From positions 105,802 to 169,801 of the forward strand of contig CAVGXR010000051.1 in assembly GCA_963633225.1 (NCBI GenBank): a stretch of 64,000 nucleotides of DNA, written 5' to 3'. Positions 35,169 to 43,644 of the stretch are shown in pieces. The notes below the pieces were generated by a model that was given only the letters and a program-made list of their open reading frames with translations, was not told where the DNA came from and searched no databases. The position numbers and the translations under genes were made by a program. The first letter of the stretch is position 1; every line of letters begins with the position of its first letter. Source of the stretch: F23-B02 sp963633225 (GTDB lineage: Bacteria > Bacillota > Clostridia > Oscillospirales > Oscillospiraceae).

Positions 35169-36404
35169 TCATTTTCCGAGATACTCGGCCTGCTCGCGGC
35201 TGAGCCTGTCGATGCGGACACCCATTGCCTCAAGCTTGCGCTCGGCGACCTCGCGGTCTATCTCACGCGGAACGGGAACAACATCGGCAGAAAGCCTGCC
35301 GCGATTGTCCGCAAGATATTTTGCAGACAGTGCCTGAATAGCAAAGCTCATGTCCATGATCTCCGCCGGATGACCGTCGGCTGCCGCAAGGTTTACGAGC
35401 CTGCCCTCGGCAATGGTGAAAAGCGTTCTGCCGTCGGGCATGACATAGCCCTGTATGTTATGGCGCGCCTCGTATTTTTTAACAGCCATATTCTCAAGAA
35501 CGTGCATATCTATCTCGACATTGAAGTGGCCGGCATTGCTGAGTATAGCGCCGTCCTTCATAAGGGGGAAATGCTCTGCGCTTATGATATCTCTGCCGCC
35601 GGTGACGGTGCAGAAGATATCGCCTATCTTCGCCGCCTCTGCCATAGGCATGACCTCGTAGCCGTCCATAACGGCTTCAAGCGCTCTGACTGGATCGGTC
35701 TCGGTCACGATGACCTTTGCCCCAAGTCCCTTTGCTCTGAGCGATACTCCCTTGCCGCACCAGCCGTAGCCGGATATGACGACGTATTTGCCGGCAACGA
35801 TAAGGTTCGTCGTGCGGCATATGCCGTCCCACACACTCTGACCAGTGCCGTAGCGGTTATCGAACATATGCTTGCAGTCTGCGTCGTTTACCATGACCAT
35901 CGGGAAGCGCAGAGTGCCCGAGGCGGACATTTTACGCAGACGGTTTATGCCAGTCGTAGTCTCCTCACAGCCGCCTATGACCTCGGGGATGAGGTCTGCA
36001 AACTCCTCATGCATGAGATGCACAAGGTCGCCGCCGTCGTCGATGATTATATTCGGACCTATCTTCAGCACCTCGCGCAGGCAGTCGTTATACTGCTGCT
36101 CATTGCAGCCGTACTCGGCAAAGACATTCATGCCTCCGGCGGCAAGCGCCGCTGCGACATCGTCCTGCGTGGAAAGAGGATTAGAGCCTGTGACGTACAT
36201 TTCCGCTCCGCCGAGCTCCATCACGCGGCAGAGGTACGCCGTCTTTGCCTCAAGGTGCACCGAAAGCGCGACCTTCAGGCCCTTAAATGGCTTTTCCTCG
36301 GAAAAGCGGCGGCCTATGCCCCGCAGAACTGGCATATTTCGCTCGACCCAGTTTATCTTCATCTCGCCCGAAGGCGCAAGGCTTATATCCTTAATAATAC
36401 TCAT
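35169..36404 (-). CDS. ahcY: Adenosylhomocysteinase
   Basis: 411 residues from the ATG at 36404, 10 nt after GGAGG. It has the NAD-binding motif VVISGYGWCGKGVSLRAKGLG, the substrate segment 'VNDADCKHMFDNRYGTGQS', and 'GHFNVEID' near the C-terminal NAD-contact region. It hydrolyses S-adenosylhomocysteine to adenosine and homocysteine. The length and 'TGQS' sequence match the short thermophile/archaeal-like form rather than the eukaryotic-type long form. First gene of an ahcY-mgtE-permease operon. Confidence 0.95.
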   Translation of the reverse strand: MSIIKDISLAPSGEMKINWVERNMPVLRGIGRRFSEEKPFKGLKVALSVHLEAKTAYLCRVMELGGAEMYVTGSNPLSTQDDVAAALAAGGMNVFAEYGCNEQQYNDCLREVLKIGPNIIIDDGGDLVHLMHEEFADLIPEVIGGCEETTTGINRLRKMSASGTLRFPMVMVNDADCKHMFDNRYGTGQSVWDGICRTTNLIVAGKYVVISGYGWCGKGVSLRAKGLGAKVIVTETDPVRALEAVMDGYEVMPMAEAAKIGDIFCTVTGGRDIISAEHFPLMKDGAILSNAGHFNVEIDMHVLENMAVKKYEARHNIQGYVMPDGRTLFTIAEGRLVNLAAADGHPAEIMDMSFAIQALSAKYLADNRGRLSADVVPVPREIDREVAERKLEAMGVRIDRLSREQAEYLGK

Positions 36405-36436
36405 AAAAGTGCGGCCTCCCTTAATCAAAACAATTT

Positions 36437-36465
36437 ATTTTAACACTTAATTTACGCCTCTGCAA
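36437..36465 (-). promoter_or_regulatory. Promoter of ahcY
   Basis: Minus-strand TTGCAG (36460-36465), 17-bp spacer, TAAAAT (36437-36442). Back to back with the SPFH promoter; the two -35 boxes are 3 bp apart. Confidence 0.6.
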
Positions 36466-36468
36466 GTA

Positions 36469-36497
36469 TTGAAAGCAAACAAGCTGCATGATATAAT
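36469..36497 (+). promoter_or_regulatory. Promoter of the SPFH operon
   Basis: TTGAAA (36469-36474), 17-bp spacer, perfect TATAAT (36492-36497). Confidence 0.75.
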
Positions 36498-36547
36498 TTG
36501 CATGATTATTATATAAATTATTGTATATTGAAAGGAAAATTAAAAAT

Positions 36548-37858
36548 ATGGGCCTTATAAAAGCAGGTGTCGGAGCTCTCGGCGGAACTCTGGCCGACCA
36601 GTGGAAGGAGTTTTTCTACTGCGATGCGATAGACAAGGATACTCTCGTCGTCAAGGGTGCAAAGCGCACGGGCTCGCGCTCGTCAAACACGAAGGGCAGC
36701 GACAACATCATTTCAAACGGCTCAGGCATCGCCGTTGCCGACGGCCAGTGCATGATGATCGTCGAGCAGGGCAAGGTAGTCGAGGTCTGCGCAGAGCCCG
36801 GCCAGTTCACCTACGACCGTTCGACAGAGCCGAGCATATTCGCAGGCTCCCTCGGTGAGAGCATCAAGGAGACCTTCAAGACTATCGGCAGGCGCTTTAC
36901 CTTCGGCGGCGATACCGGCAAGGATCAGCGCGTTTATTACTTCAACATCAAGGAGATCGTAGACAACAAATTCGGTACGGCTACCCCCATTCCCTTCCGT
37001 GTTGTTGACAGCCGCATCGGTCTTGATCTCGATACGGGCATCAGATGCAACGGCGTGTACTCCTACAAAATAAGCAATCCCCTGCTGTTTTACAGCAATG
37101 TCTGCGGCAATGTCGAGCAGGACTATGAGCGCGAGGAGATAGACTCCCAGCTCAAGACGGAGTTTGTAAGCGCGCTTCAGCCCGCCTTCGCAAAGCTCTC
37201 CGATATGGAGATGCGCCCGAACCAGATACCGGCGCACACGATGGAGCTGTGCGACCTGATGAACGAAACCCTCACGCGCAAATGGTCGGAGACCCGCGGC
37301 ATAAGCGTCGTTTCCATCGCCATGAACCCTGTCAGTATTCCCGATGAGGACGCGGAGTCCATAAAGGAGCTCCAGCGTGCGGCGGCGCTGTCAAACCCGG
37401 GGCTTGCGGCAGGCGCTCTCACCGGCGCTCAGGCAGAGGCACTGCGCACCGCAGCCGGAAACACCGGCGGCGCTATGGCGGGCTTCATGGGCATGGGCAT
37501 GGCGGCAAACGCCGGCGGTGTGAACGCTCAGGCACTGTACGGCATGGCAGCCGAGCAGAGAGCTGCCGCTCCGCAGAGCTCAGGCGCAAGTGCATGGACC
37601 TGCTCCTGCGGCGCAACGGCAACGGGCAAGTTCTGTCCCGAATGCGGCAGTCCCCGTCCGGCAGCTGACGGCGGCTGGACCTGCTCCTGCGGAACGCTCA
37701 ACAAGGGCAGATTCTGCTCGGAATGTGGAAAGCCCAAGCCCGCAGGCGTTCCCAAATACAAATGCGACAAGTGCGGCTGGGAGCCCGAGGATCCGGCGCA
37801 TCCGCCCAAGTTCTGCCCCGAATGCGGTGATCCGTTCAACGATAACGATAAGGTTTAA
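36548..37858 (+). CDS. ydjI: SPFH-domain protein with three zinc ribbons (YdjI type)
   Basis: 436 residues from the ATG at 36548, preceded by AAAGGA. The SPFH/flotillin-like part (about 1-290) includes 'DTLVVKGAKRTGSRSSNTKGSDNII' and 'DGQCMMIVEQGKVVEVC'; a Gly/Ala-rich linker follows; then three zinc ribbons built from CSCGxxxxGxFCPECG-type motifs. B. subtilis YdjI of the pspA-ydjGHI operon has the same SPFH domain and helps to place PspA at stressed membranes. No membrane helix is seen. The name is by domain type and neighbours. Confidence 0.85.
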   Translation: MGLIKAGVGALGGTLADQWKEFFYCDAIDKDTLVVKGAKRTGSRSSNTKGSDNIISNGSGIAVADGQCMMIVEQGKVVEVCAEPGQFTYDRSTEPSIFAGSLGESIKETFKTIGRRFTFGGDTGKDQRVYYFNIKEIVDNKFGTATPIPFRVVDSRIGLDLDTGIRCNGVYSYKISNPLLFYSNVCGNVEQDYEREEIDSQLKTEFVSALQPAFAKLSDMEMRPNQIPAHTMELCDLMNETLTRKWSETRGISVVSIAMNPVSIPDEDAESIKELQRAAALSNPGLAAGALTGAQAEALRTAAGNTGGAMAGFMGMGMAANAGGVNAQALYGMAAEQRAAAPQSSGASAWTCSCGATATGKFCPECGSPRPAADGGWTCSCGTLNKGRFCSECGKPKPAGVPKYKCDKCGWEPEDPAHPPKFCPECGDPFNDNDKV

Positions 37859-37863
37859 AGGCT

Positions 37864-38952
37864 ATGGAAACTGAAAGCATGCTCCAGTACAAATGTCCCT
37901 GCTGCGGCGGCTTCATAGCCTATGACAGCCGTGCAAGCAAGATGAAGTGTCCCTACTGCGACACGGAGTTTGAGCTTGAAACGCTCAAAAGCTATGACGA
38001 GGGGCTAAAAAATGCCAAGGCAGACGACATGAATTGGGCTCCCGAGGACGACAGGGAGCGCTTTGACGGCGACGGAGACGGCATGGGCGTTTATGTCTGC
38101 CAGAGCTGCGGAGGCGAGATAATCGCCGAGGAGACAACAGCGGCGACGAGCTGCCCCTTCTGCGGAAACCCCGTCATTTTCAAATCCCAGCTCTCGGGCG
38201 AGCTCAAGCCGGACTATATCATCCCCTTCAAGCTCGACAAAAAGGCTGCCAAGGAAGCGCTCAAAAAGCATCTGAGCGGAAAAAAGCTTCTGCCGAAGGT
38301 TTTCAAAAGCGAAAACCACATCGACGAGATAAAGGGGATATATGTACCCTTCTGGCTGTTCGATACCGATGCGGATGCCGAGTGCAGATACCGTGCGACC
38401 AAGACGCGCTTCTGGTCAGACAGGGATTACGATTACACCGAGACAAGTCATTTCAGCCTCCTGCGCAGCGGCAGCATGGGCTTTGACCACATCCCCGTGG
38501 ACGGCTCGAAGAAAATGCCTGACGATCTCATGGAGTCGATTGAGCCCTTTGATTTCAGTCAGGCCGTTGAGTTCAGCACCGCCTACCTCTCCGGCTATCT
38601 TGCCGATAAATACGACGTTTCAGCAGATGAGTGCAACGGCAGAGCCAACGAGCGCGTAAAGCGCAGCTCGGACATCGCCCTGCGCAGCACTGTTGTGGGC
38701 TACGACTCTGTCGTTCCCGAAAACATCTCCGTGCAGTTTTCCGGCGGCAAAAAACACTACGCCCTCTACCCTGTCTGGCTTCTCAACACCACATGGAACG
38801 GCAATAAATATACCTTTGCGATGAACGGTCAGACCGGCAAATTTGTCGGCGACCTGCCTGTTGACAGGGGCGCTTACTGGAAGTACTTCGGCGGGATCTT
38901 TGCCGCGGCATCGGTCATTGCATACGCAGTTGAGCTGCTGCTGTTTCATTGA
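37864..38952 (+). CDS. ydjG: Zinc-ribbon membrane protein (YdjG type)
   Basis: 362 residues. Two zinc ribbons (YKCPCCGGFIAYD...CPYC and CQSCGGEIIAEE...SCPFCGNP) precede a domain with 'YIIPFKLDKKAAKEALKKHL', 'GIYVPFWLFD' and 'HYALYPVWLLNTTWNGNKYTFAMNGQTGKFVGDLP', a pattern of TFIIB-type zinc-ribbon membrane proteins, and one C-terminal membrane helix. It lies 5 bp after the SPFH gene. Part of a predicted membrane-stress module. Confidence 0.82.
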   Translation: METESMLQYKCPCCGGFIAYDSRASKMKCPYCDTEFELETLKSYDEGLKNAKADDMNWAPEDDRERFDGDGDGMGVYVCQSCGGEIIAEETTAATSCPFCGNPVIFKSQLSGELKPDYIIPFKLDKKAAKEALKKHLSGKKLLPKVFKSENHIDEIKGIYVPFWLFDTDADAECRYRATKTRFWSDRDYDYTETSHFSLLRSGSMGFDHIPVDGSKKMPDDLMESIEPFDFSQAVEFSTAYLSGYLADKYDVSADECNGRANERVKRSSDIALRSTVVGYDSVVPENISVQFSGGKKHYALYPVWLLNTTWNGNKYTFAMNGQTGKFVGDLPVDRGAYWKYFGGIFAAASVIAYAVELLLFH

Positions 38953-38963
38953 GGAGGTGTGGT

Positions 38964-39836
38964 ATGAACAAAAAGCTTTTATCACTTCTGCTTGCACTCG
39001 TCCTTTGTCTCACGCTCATTCCGGTCGCGCTGGCCGACAGCTCAAAGAGCGTCGTTTACGATCAGGAGGGACTGTTGAGCGACAGTGAATGTGAAATGCT
39101 CAACGCAAAGCTCGATGAGCTGTGCAGGACCTACAACGTCGATGTCGCGATCGTCACTACTGCCTCGCTCGACGGCAAGACGGCTCAGGAGTACGCCGAT
39201 GACTTTTACGAGGAAAACGATATCGGTCAGGGCGAGGATAATGACGGCATACTGCTCATGATAAGCGGCTCGGAGCGTCAGTACGCCATTACGACCACGG
39301 GCTACTGCATTTATGTATTCACCGACGACGAGCTTGAGTATATATCCGAAAACTTTCTGCCCTCCCTCTCCGACGGAGACTGGTTCAGCGCCTGCACAAG
39401 CTTTATAAGCGACTGCGGTCCCTGCCTCGTCGCCGCGGAGGATGACGATTACAGCTACAATACAGACGATTTTGATAACGACTATAACGGCAATTATGAT
39501 CCGATAAGCTCGGGGGGCTATTTCAGCGTTGCATGGCTGGGCATGGCGCTCATCATAGGACTGATCGCTGCGTTTATCGGCATGAGGATAATGAAAAGCG
39601 GCATGAAGTCTGTTTCAATGCAGTCATCGGCAGCCGATTACCTGCGCCCCGGCAGCTTCAAGCCCGGCAGGCAGCAGGATCTGTTCCTGTACCACACCGT
39701 CACCATGACAGCGCGTCCCAAGGATAACGACAACGACAGCGGTCACCACGGCGGCTTCGGCTCCGGCGGCGGCTTCAGCAGCACGCACAGCTCAGGCAGC
39801 GGAACGATCCACGGCGGCAGAAGCGGCTCGTTCTGA
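38964..39836 (+). CDS. ydjH: TPM-domain secreted/membrane protein (YdjH type)
   Basis: 290 residues from the ATG at 38964 behind GAGGAGG. Signal peptide (about 1-22); TPM domain (about 28-160) with 'VVYDQEGLLSDSECEMLNAKLDEL', 'DVAIVTTASLDGKTAQEYADDFY' and 'DNDGILLMIS'; one membrane helix (about 185-205); and a Gly/Ser-rich tail (GGFGSGGGFSSTHSSGSG). TPM proteins occur in photosystem repair and in Psp-like stress operons. Third gene of the operon, ended by a terminator. Confidence 0.88.
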   Translation: MNKKLLSLLLALVLCLTLIPVALADSSKSVVYDQEGLLSDSECEMLNAKLDELCRTYNVDVAIVTTASLDGKTAQEYADDFYEENDIGQGEDNDGILLMISGSERQYAITTTGYCIYVFTDDELEYISENFLPSLSDGDWFSACTSFISDCGPCLVAAEDDDYSYNTDDFDNDYNGNYDPISSGGYFSVAWLGMALIIGLIAAFIGMRIMKSGMKSVSMQSSAADYLRPGSFKPGRQQDLFLYHTVTMTARPKDNDNDSGHHGGFGSGGGFSSTHSSGSGTIHGGRSGSF

Positions 39837-39855
39837 GCGCATATTCAAAATCAAA

Positions 39856-39888
39856 AAAACATGGGGCGTTTTCATCGACCCATGTTTT
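39856..39888 (+). terminator. Terminator of the SPFH/zinc-ribbon/TPM operon
   Basis: 10-bp stem AAAACATGGG/CCCATGTTTT with a 13-nt loop. Confidence 0.8.
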
Positions 39889-39927
39889 CTATATAATTAT
39901 GCAAATTTTTTAACATTTGCCCTACGT

Positions 39928-39947
39928 CCTGTAGAATATACTACAGG
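39928..39947. promoter_or_regulatory. Perfect dyad, putative operator of the ACS-like gene
   Basis: CCTGTAG-6-CTACAGG lies 60 bp before the start codon, just upstream of a TATAAT at 39967. A well matched -35 at normal spacing is missing, which would fit an activator-dependent promoter. The regulator is unknown. Confidence 0.5.
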
Positions 39948-40007
39948 TTTTTATTGACCAAGCGGCTATAATATAGGCAAAGGAAAAAAGGTAAAGGAGA
40001 CTGCAAA

Positions 40008-40748
40008 ATGGATCTATACAACGCGCTTATAGAAAACACAAACGAGCTTCTGGCTAAAGGCTCGCCCAAGGTCTGGCCGTACAGAGCCGGAAGATCATGG
40101 CCCGATCTCGGCTCGGCAGAGCTGGTGCTCCAGTCTGATGCGGCATACGAACTCGGCGCTCTCGGTCTGGGCTCGGCAAACTACATCTGCACGACTACGA
40201 GCTCCGAGCTTGTCAGCCGCGACGAGGTTCTGCTCTACGGCCCCGATCTCAAGGCCATCAAGAAGGACGTTCCCTTCGCCCGCATAGTTCTGCTGCGTGT
40301 CGGCGTGCTCGAGGGCGAGGACGAGGAGGTCTACCGTGCGCTCAAGGACATCGAGTTTTGCAAGTATCACGTCTATCCCGAGGGCTACATGGTGCGTATG
40401 TCCCCCGAAAGCCACCGTGAGCAGGTGCGCGTTTCCAAGAAAGCGATAAAGCGCGGCATCAATTTCGAGCAGGTCGGCTACCGCTATATTGAGGCGTATA
40501 AAAAGGACCCCAACGTTCTCAACGTCAAGGTCATTTTCATAACCGATCCCGCGCTTGACTTCAAGGCCATGCTCGAAAACGCCAAGAAAGCGGACGCTAT
40601 CACAAGCACCCTGACCCACATCATGGAGGGTCTGCCCACCGATTGCAGCGTCTGCCAGCTCAAGGACATCTGCGACGAGGTCGAGGGCATGAAGGAGCTC
40701 CACTTTGGTGTCGGCGACAAGGGCACGAACAAGAAGGATCATCACTGA
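40008..40748 (+). CDS. Orphan protein similar to part of acetyl-CoA synthase beta subunit
   Basis: 246 residues; ATG behind AAGGAG. The segment 'HVYPEGYMVRMSPESHREQVRVSKKAIKRGINFEQVGYRYIEAYKK' followed by 'VKVIFITDPALDFKAMLENAKK' and 'CSVCQLKDIC' resembles the domain before and at the start of the A-cluster of CO-methylating acetyl-CoA synthase (AcsB/CdhC). The remainder of the Ni-Fe-S cluster ligands and the other AcsB domains are absent, and no other Wood-Ljungdahl gene is near. It is probably a paralogous Fe-S or regulatory protein and not a functional ACS. Monocistronic. Confidence 0.7.
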   Translation: MDLYNALIENTNELLAKGSPKVWPYRAGRSWPDLGSAELVLQSDAAYELGALGLGSANYICTTTSSELVSRDEVLLYGPDLKAIKKDVPFARIVLLRVGVLEGEDEEVYRALKDIEFCKYHVYPEGYMVRMSPESHREQVRVSKKAIKRGINFEQVGYRYIEAYKKDPNVLNVKVIFITDPALDFKAMLENAKKADAITSTLTHIMEGLPTDCSVCQLKDICDEVEGMKELHFGVGDKGTNKKDHH

Positions 40749-40773
40749 TATTGGGTTTTTAAGCAGAAAAAAG

Positions 40774-40802
40774 TCTCGGCAATACGCAAGGTATTGCCGA
40801 GA
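40774..40802. terminator. Bidirectional terminator
   Basis: 12-bp stem TCTCGGCAATAC/GTATTGCCGAGA with loop GCAAG, flanked by an A-run and seven T. It separates the ACS-like gene from the convergent potD. Confidence 0.92.
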
Positions 40803-40814
40803 TTTTTTTACATT

Positions 40815-42002
40815 TTACGTCTTCCACTTTTTGCAGCGGTTGGCTATGCGTTTTTTCTTTCGGACACTGTGGATGATGAAGTAGGCTGTGAGCAGCACGG
40901 CGACTGCGCACATTGACACTATCGCGTAGGTATCCACGCCGCCCTGAGTTTTGACCTCGAGCCAGAGCGAATCGGTAAAGCGGCTGGTGTCCTCCGACAG
41001 GTTAATGAAGGCCTTGCCACGCGAAAGCGTCTCCTGTGTGGGATAAGCTATCTCGCTCGATGCAGTCTCGGGATCCATATACTGCTTTGCCTCGGATATC
41101 GGCGTTGAGTAGCCGAGATAATCGAGGTTCTCGCCCGATATCTCGGGGTCGCACAGGAAGTTTATATACGCCTCGGCTGCGGCCTTGTTCTGGCAGCCCT
41201 TCGGAATGCAGGCAGCATCGATGAAGAGGTTATAGCCCTCCTCGGGGAAATAAAAGCCGAGGTCGGGGTTTTCCTGCTCCATGAGCAGGTAGTCTCCGGC
41301 GTAGTACGGCGCTATCCACGCCTCCTCGCGCTCCATCTTGCTGAATATCTGATCCATGACGTATTCCTGCACGAGCGGCTTCTGCTCGATGAGCTTATAG
41401 GCCGCCGAGCGCAGCTCGTCCTGATCCTCAGTGTTTATATCTATCCCCAGCATGAGCTCGGCTATTGCAAAGGCATCGCGGGGATTATCGAACATGAGTA
41501 TCTTGCCGGAATACTTATCGTTCCACAAGAGGTTCCACGAGCCGAGGTCTGCCTCATCGACGTACTTTTTATTGTATATTAGGCCGACCGTTCCCCATGT
41601 ATAGGGTACAGAATATTTGTTCTCGGGGTCGAAGGATGTGTTCTTATACGCATCATCCACGAGCGCATAATTTGGTATATTCGAATAATCAAGCTCCTCG
41701 AGCATATCCTCGGCTATGAGGCGGGCTACCATGTAGTCAGAGGGGATAATGACATCGTAGCTGCTTCCGCCGGTCTTAAGCTTGGTATACATGGTCTCGT
41801 TTGAGTCGAAGGTCATGTAATTTACCTTGATACCGGTTTTTTCGGTGAATGCCTTGTTGACGTCTATATACCCGTCGGTGCCGTCGGATATATACTGTCC
41901 CCAGTTGTAGACGTTTATGGTAACGTCGTCGGCTCTTGCCTGCACTGGGAGCATGCTAAGCAGCATCACTGCGCACAGCAGCAGCGGTATCGCTCTTTTC
42001 AT
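40815..42002 (-). CDS. potD: Spermidine/putrescine-binding protein with C-terminal membrane anchor
   Basis: 395 residues. Signal peptide (1-24, no lipobox), then a PotD/PotF-type binding protein ('INVYNWGQYISDGTDGYIDVNKAFTEKTGIKVNY', 'YDVIIPSDYMVARL', 'VPYTWGTVGLIYNKK'). Unlike the usual lipoprotein it ends in a membrane helix (IVSMCAVAVLLTAYFIIHSV) and a basic tail, so it is likely anchored by its C-terminus. Start overlaps the potC stop by 4 bp. Last gene of the pot operon. Confidence 0.92.
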   Translation of the reverse strand: MKRAIPLLLCAVMLLSMLPVQARADDVTINVYNWGQYISDGTDGYIDVNKAFTEKTGIKVNYMTFDSNETMYTKLKTGGSSYDVIIPSDYMVARLIAEDMLEELDYSNIPNYALVDDAYKNTSFDPENKYSVPYTWGTVGLIYNKKYVDEADLGSWNLLWNDKYSGKILMFDNPRDAFAIAELMLGIDINTEDQDELRSAAYKLIEQKPLVQEYVMDQIFSKMEREEAWIAPYYAGDYLLMEQENPDLGFYFPEEGYNLFIDAACIPKGCQNKAAAEAYINFLCDPEISGENLDYLGYSTPISEAKQYMDPETASSEIAYPTQETLSRGKAFINLSEDTSRFTDSLWLEVKTQGGVDTYAIVSMCAVAVLLTAYFIIHSVRKKKRIANRCKKWKT

Positions 42003-42835
42003 ACGCCCACCTTCTTTCCGCGGCGGAAGGCGCTGCGGTTTTCGCGCAGGCGCTTCGCGTCCCGCTCCTGCAAAAGATTCATGAGCACCATGACGATCAG
42101 TATCGCCGCAAACAGCAGCGTAAACAGAGCGTATATCTTAGGCTGCAGGGGCTTTTTGGTGTAGTTATATATCTCGACAGGCAGGGTGACAAAGCGCGGT
42201 CCGTAAACGAAATAGCTGATCACAAAGTCGTCAAGGCTCATTGTAAAGGCCATGAGCGCACCAGACACGATGCCCGGCGTTATCTCATGGATAACGACCA
42301 TGTAAAACGCCTGCCACGGCGTGCAGCCGAGATCGAGCGCTGCTTCGCGCAGATTTGGATCCATCTGCTTTAGCTTCGGCATGACCGAGAGTATGACATA
42401 GGGCAGATTGAAGGTTATGTGCGCTATCAGAAGCGTAGCAAAGCCGAGGATGTTGTTTATCTTCATCACGGTTCCGATGAAGGCAAACAGCAGCGCCAGC
42501 GATACGCCGGTGACGATCTCCGGGTTTGTAAGCGGAATATTCGTCACACCCATGGTGAAGCGGCGAAGGCGCGGCCCCATCGAATGTATGCCGAGGGCGG
42601 CAGCCGTGCCGAGAATGGTTGCAAATATCGAGGACAAAAGCGCAACTATAACGGAGTTTAAAAGCAGCGGCAGCAGCACACTGTCTTTAAAAAGCTCGGC
42701 GTAGTTATCCAGCGTAAAGCTCTTGAACACCGCGATATCCATACCGCTGTTGAACGAGCCCACGGCAAGGACTATCATCGGGATGTACAGGAACAGAAGA
42801 ACAATGACGGTAAATACCTTGTTGAAATTCTTCAC
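41999..42835 (-). CDS. potC: Spermidine/putrescine ABC permease
   Basis: 278 residues, six membrane helices. The EAA loop reads 'LREAALDLGCTPWQAFYMVVIHEITPGI', which docks to PotA, and 'FTMSLDDFVISYF' is typical of PotC. It overlaps potB and potD by 4 bp each, so translation is coupled. Confidence 0.95.
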   Translation of the reverse strand: MKNFNKVFTVIVLLFLYIPMIVLAVGSFNSGMDIAVFKSFTLDNYAELFKDSVLLPLLLNSVIVALLSSIFATILGTAAALGIHSMGPRLRRFTMGVTNIPLTNPEIVTGVSLALLFAFIGTVMKINNILGFATLLIAHITFNLPYVILSVMPKLKQMDPNLREAALDLGCTPWQAFYMVVIHEITPGIVSGALMAFTMSLDDFVISYFVYGPRFVTLPVEIYNYTKKPLQPKIYALFTLLFAAILIVMVLMNLLQERDAKRLRENRSAFRRGKKVGV

Positions 42836-43644
42836 AGCGTCACGACCTCCTCTTCCTCATCGCCGAAGCGGTTCATGACCCCGATGCAGACGAAGATCAT
42901 CACCATCAGGATAAGGCTGAGCGCCGCGCCGAGGTTCGGATTGTACGCGGTCTTGAACTGGCTCTCGATAACGTCGCCGATGAGCGTCGTGCCCGACGAG
43001 CCGAGCTTCTGCGAGATATAAAAGGTCGATACCGCCGGAACGAACACCATGGTAAAGCCGGATATTATGCCCGGCACGGACAGCGGCAGAATGACGCGGC
43101 GGAACACATTCACTCCGTCGCAGCCGAGATCCTGCGCGGCCTCGATAAGGCGGCGGTCTATCTTCATTATGACCGTGTACAGCGGCATGATCATATACGG
43201 CAGGTAGTTATACACCATACCGAGCACGACAGCGCCGTTATTGCGGATAAGCGGCAGCGGCTCAAGGCCGAGCGCCGTTATGAAGTTATTGATGATTCCG
43301 GTATCCTCCGTGAGCGCGACCCACGCGAGGGTGCGCAGAAGGAAGCTGATGCACATCGGAAGCATCACGAGCATGTACAAAAAGCGCTGCGTCGTTTCCT
43401 TGCAGTTTGCGATAAAGTACGCCACGGGGTAGCCGATGACGATGCAGATAAGCGAGGAGAGCAGCGCAAGCCATATGCTCTTTATGAGTATCGGCATATA
43501 GTTGCCGAGGTTTGCAATATTGGCAAGGGTCCATTCGCCGGTGGATGCATCGGTAAAAGCGTAGTAGACAACAATGGCAAGCGGCACTATCGTAAACAGT
43601 GCCATCCATACAAGATATGGCGCGGCAAGAGCTTTATTCTTCAT
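42832..43644 (-). CDS. potB: Spermidine/putrescine ABC permease
   Basis: 270 residues from the ATG at 43644, which has a GGAGGGCGG upstream; longer readings extend deep into potA without a ribosome site. Six membrane helices; EAA loop 'LIEAAQDLGCDGVNVFRRVILPLSVPGI'. It overlaps the end of potA by 11 bp. Confidence 0.95.
   Translation of the reverse strand: MKNKALAAPYLVWMALFTIVPLAIVVYYAFTDASTGEWTLANIANLGNYMPILIKSIWLALLSSLICIVIGYPVAYFIANCKETTQRFLYMLVMLPMCISFLLRTLAWVALTEDTGIINNFITALGLEPLPLIRNNGAVVLGMVYNYLPYMIMPLYTVIMKIDRRLIEAAQDLGCDGVNVFRRVILPLSVPGIISGFTMVFVPAVSTFYISQKLGSSGTTLIGDVIESQFKTAYNPNLGAALSLILMVMIFVCIGVMNRFGDEEEEVVTL

Noticed and set aside
36548..37858. Phage origin suggested by the 'virion core protein' name used for this SPFH group
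   Set aside because: Neighbours are stress-operon genes and no phage gene is present.
39954..39972. TTGACC and TATAAT as a promoter for the ACS-like gene
   Set aside because: Their spacing is 7 bp, too short for sigma-A recognition as a pair.
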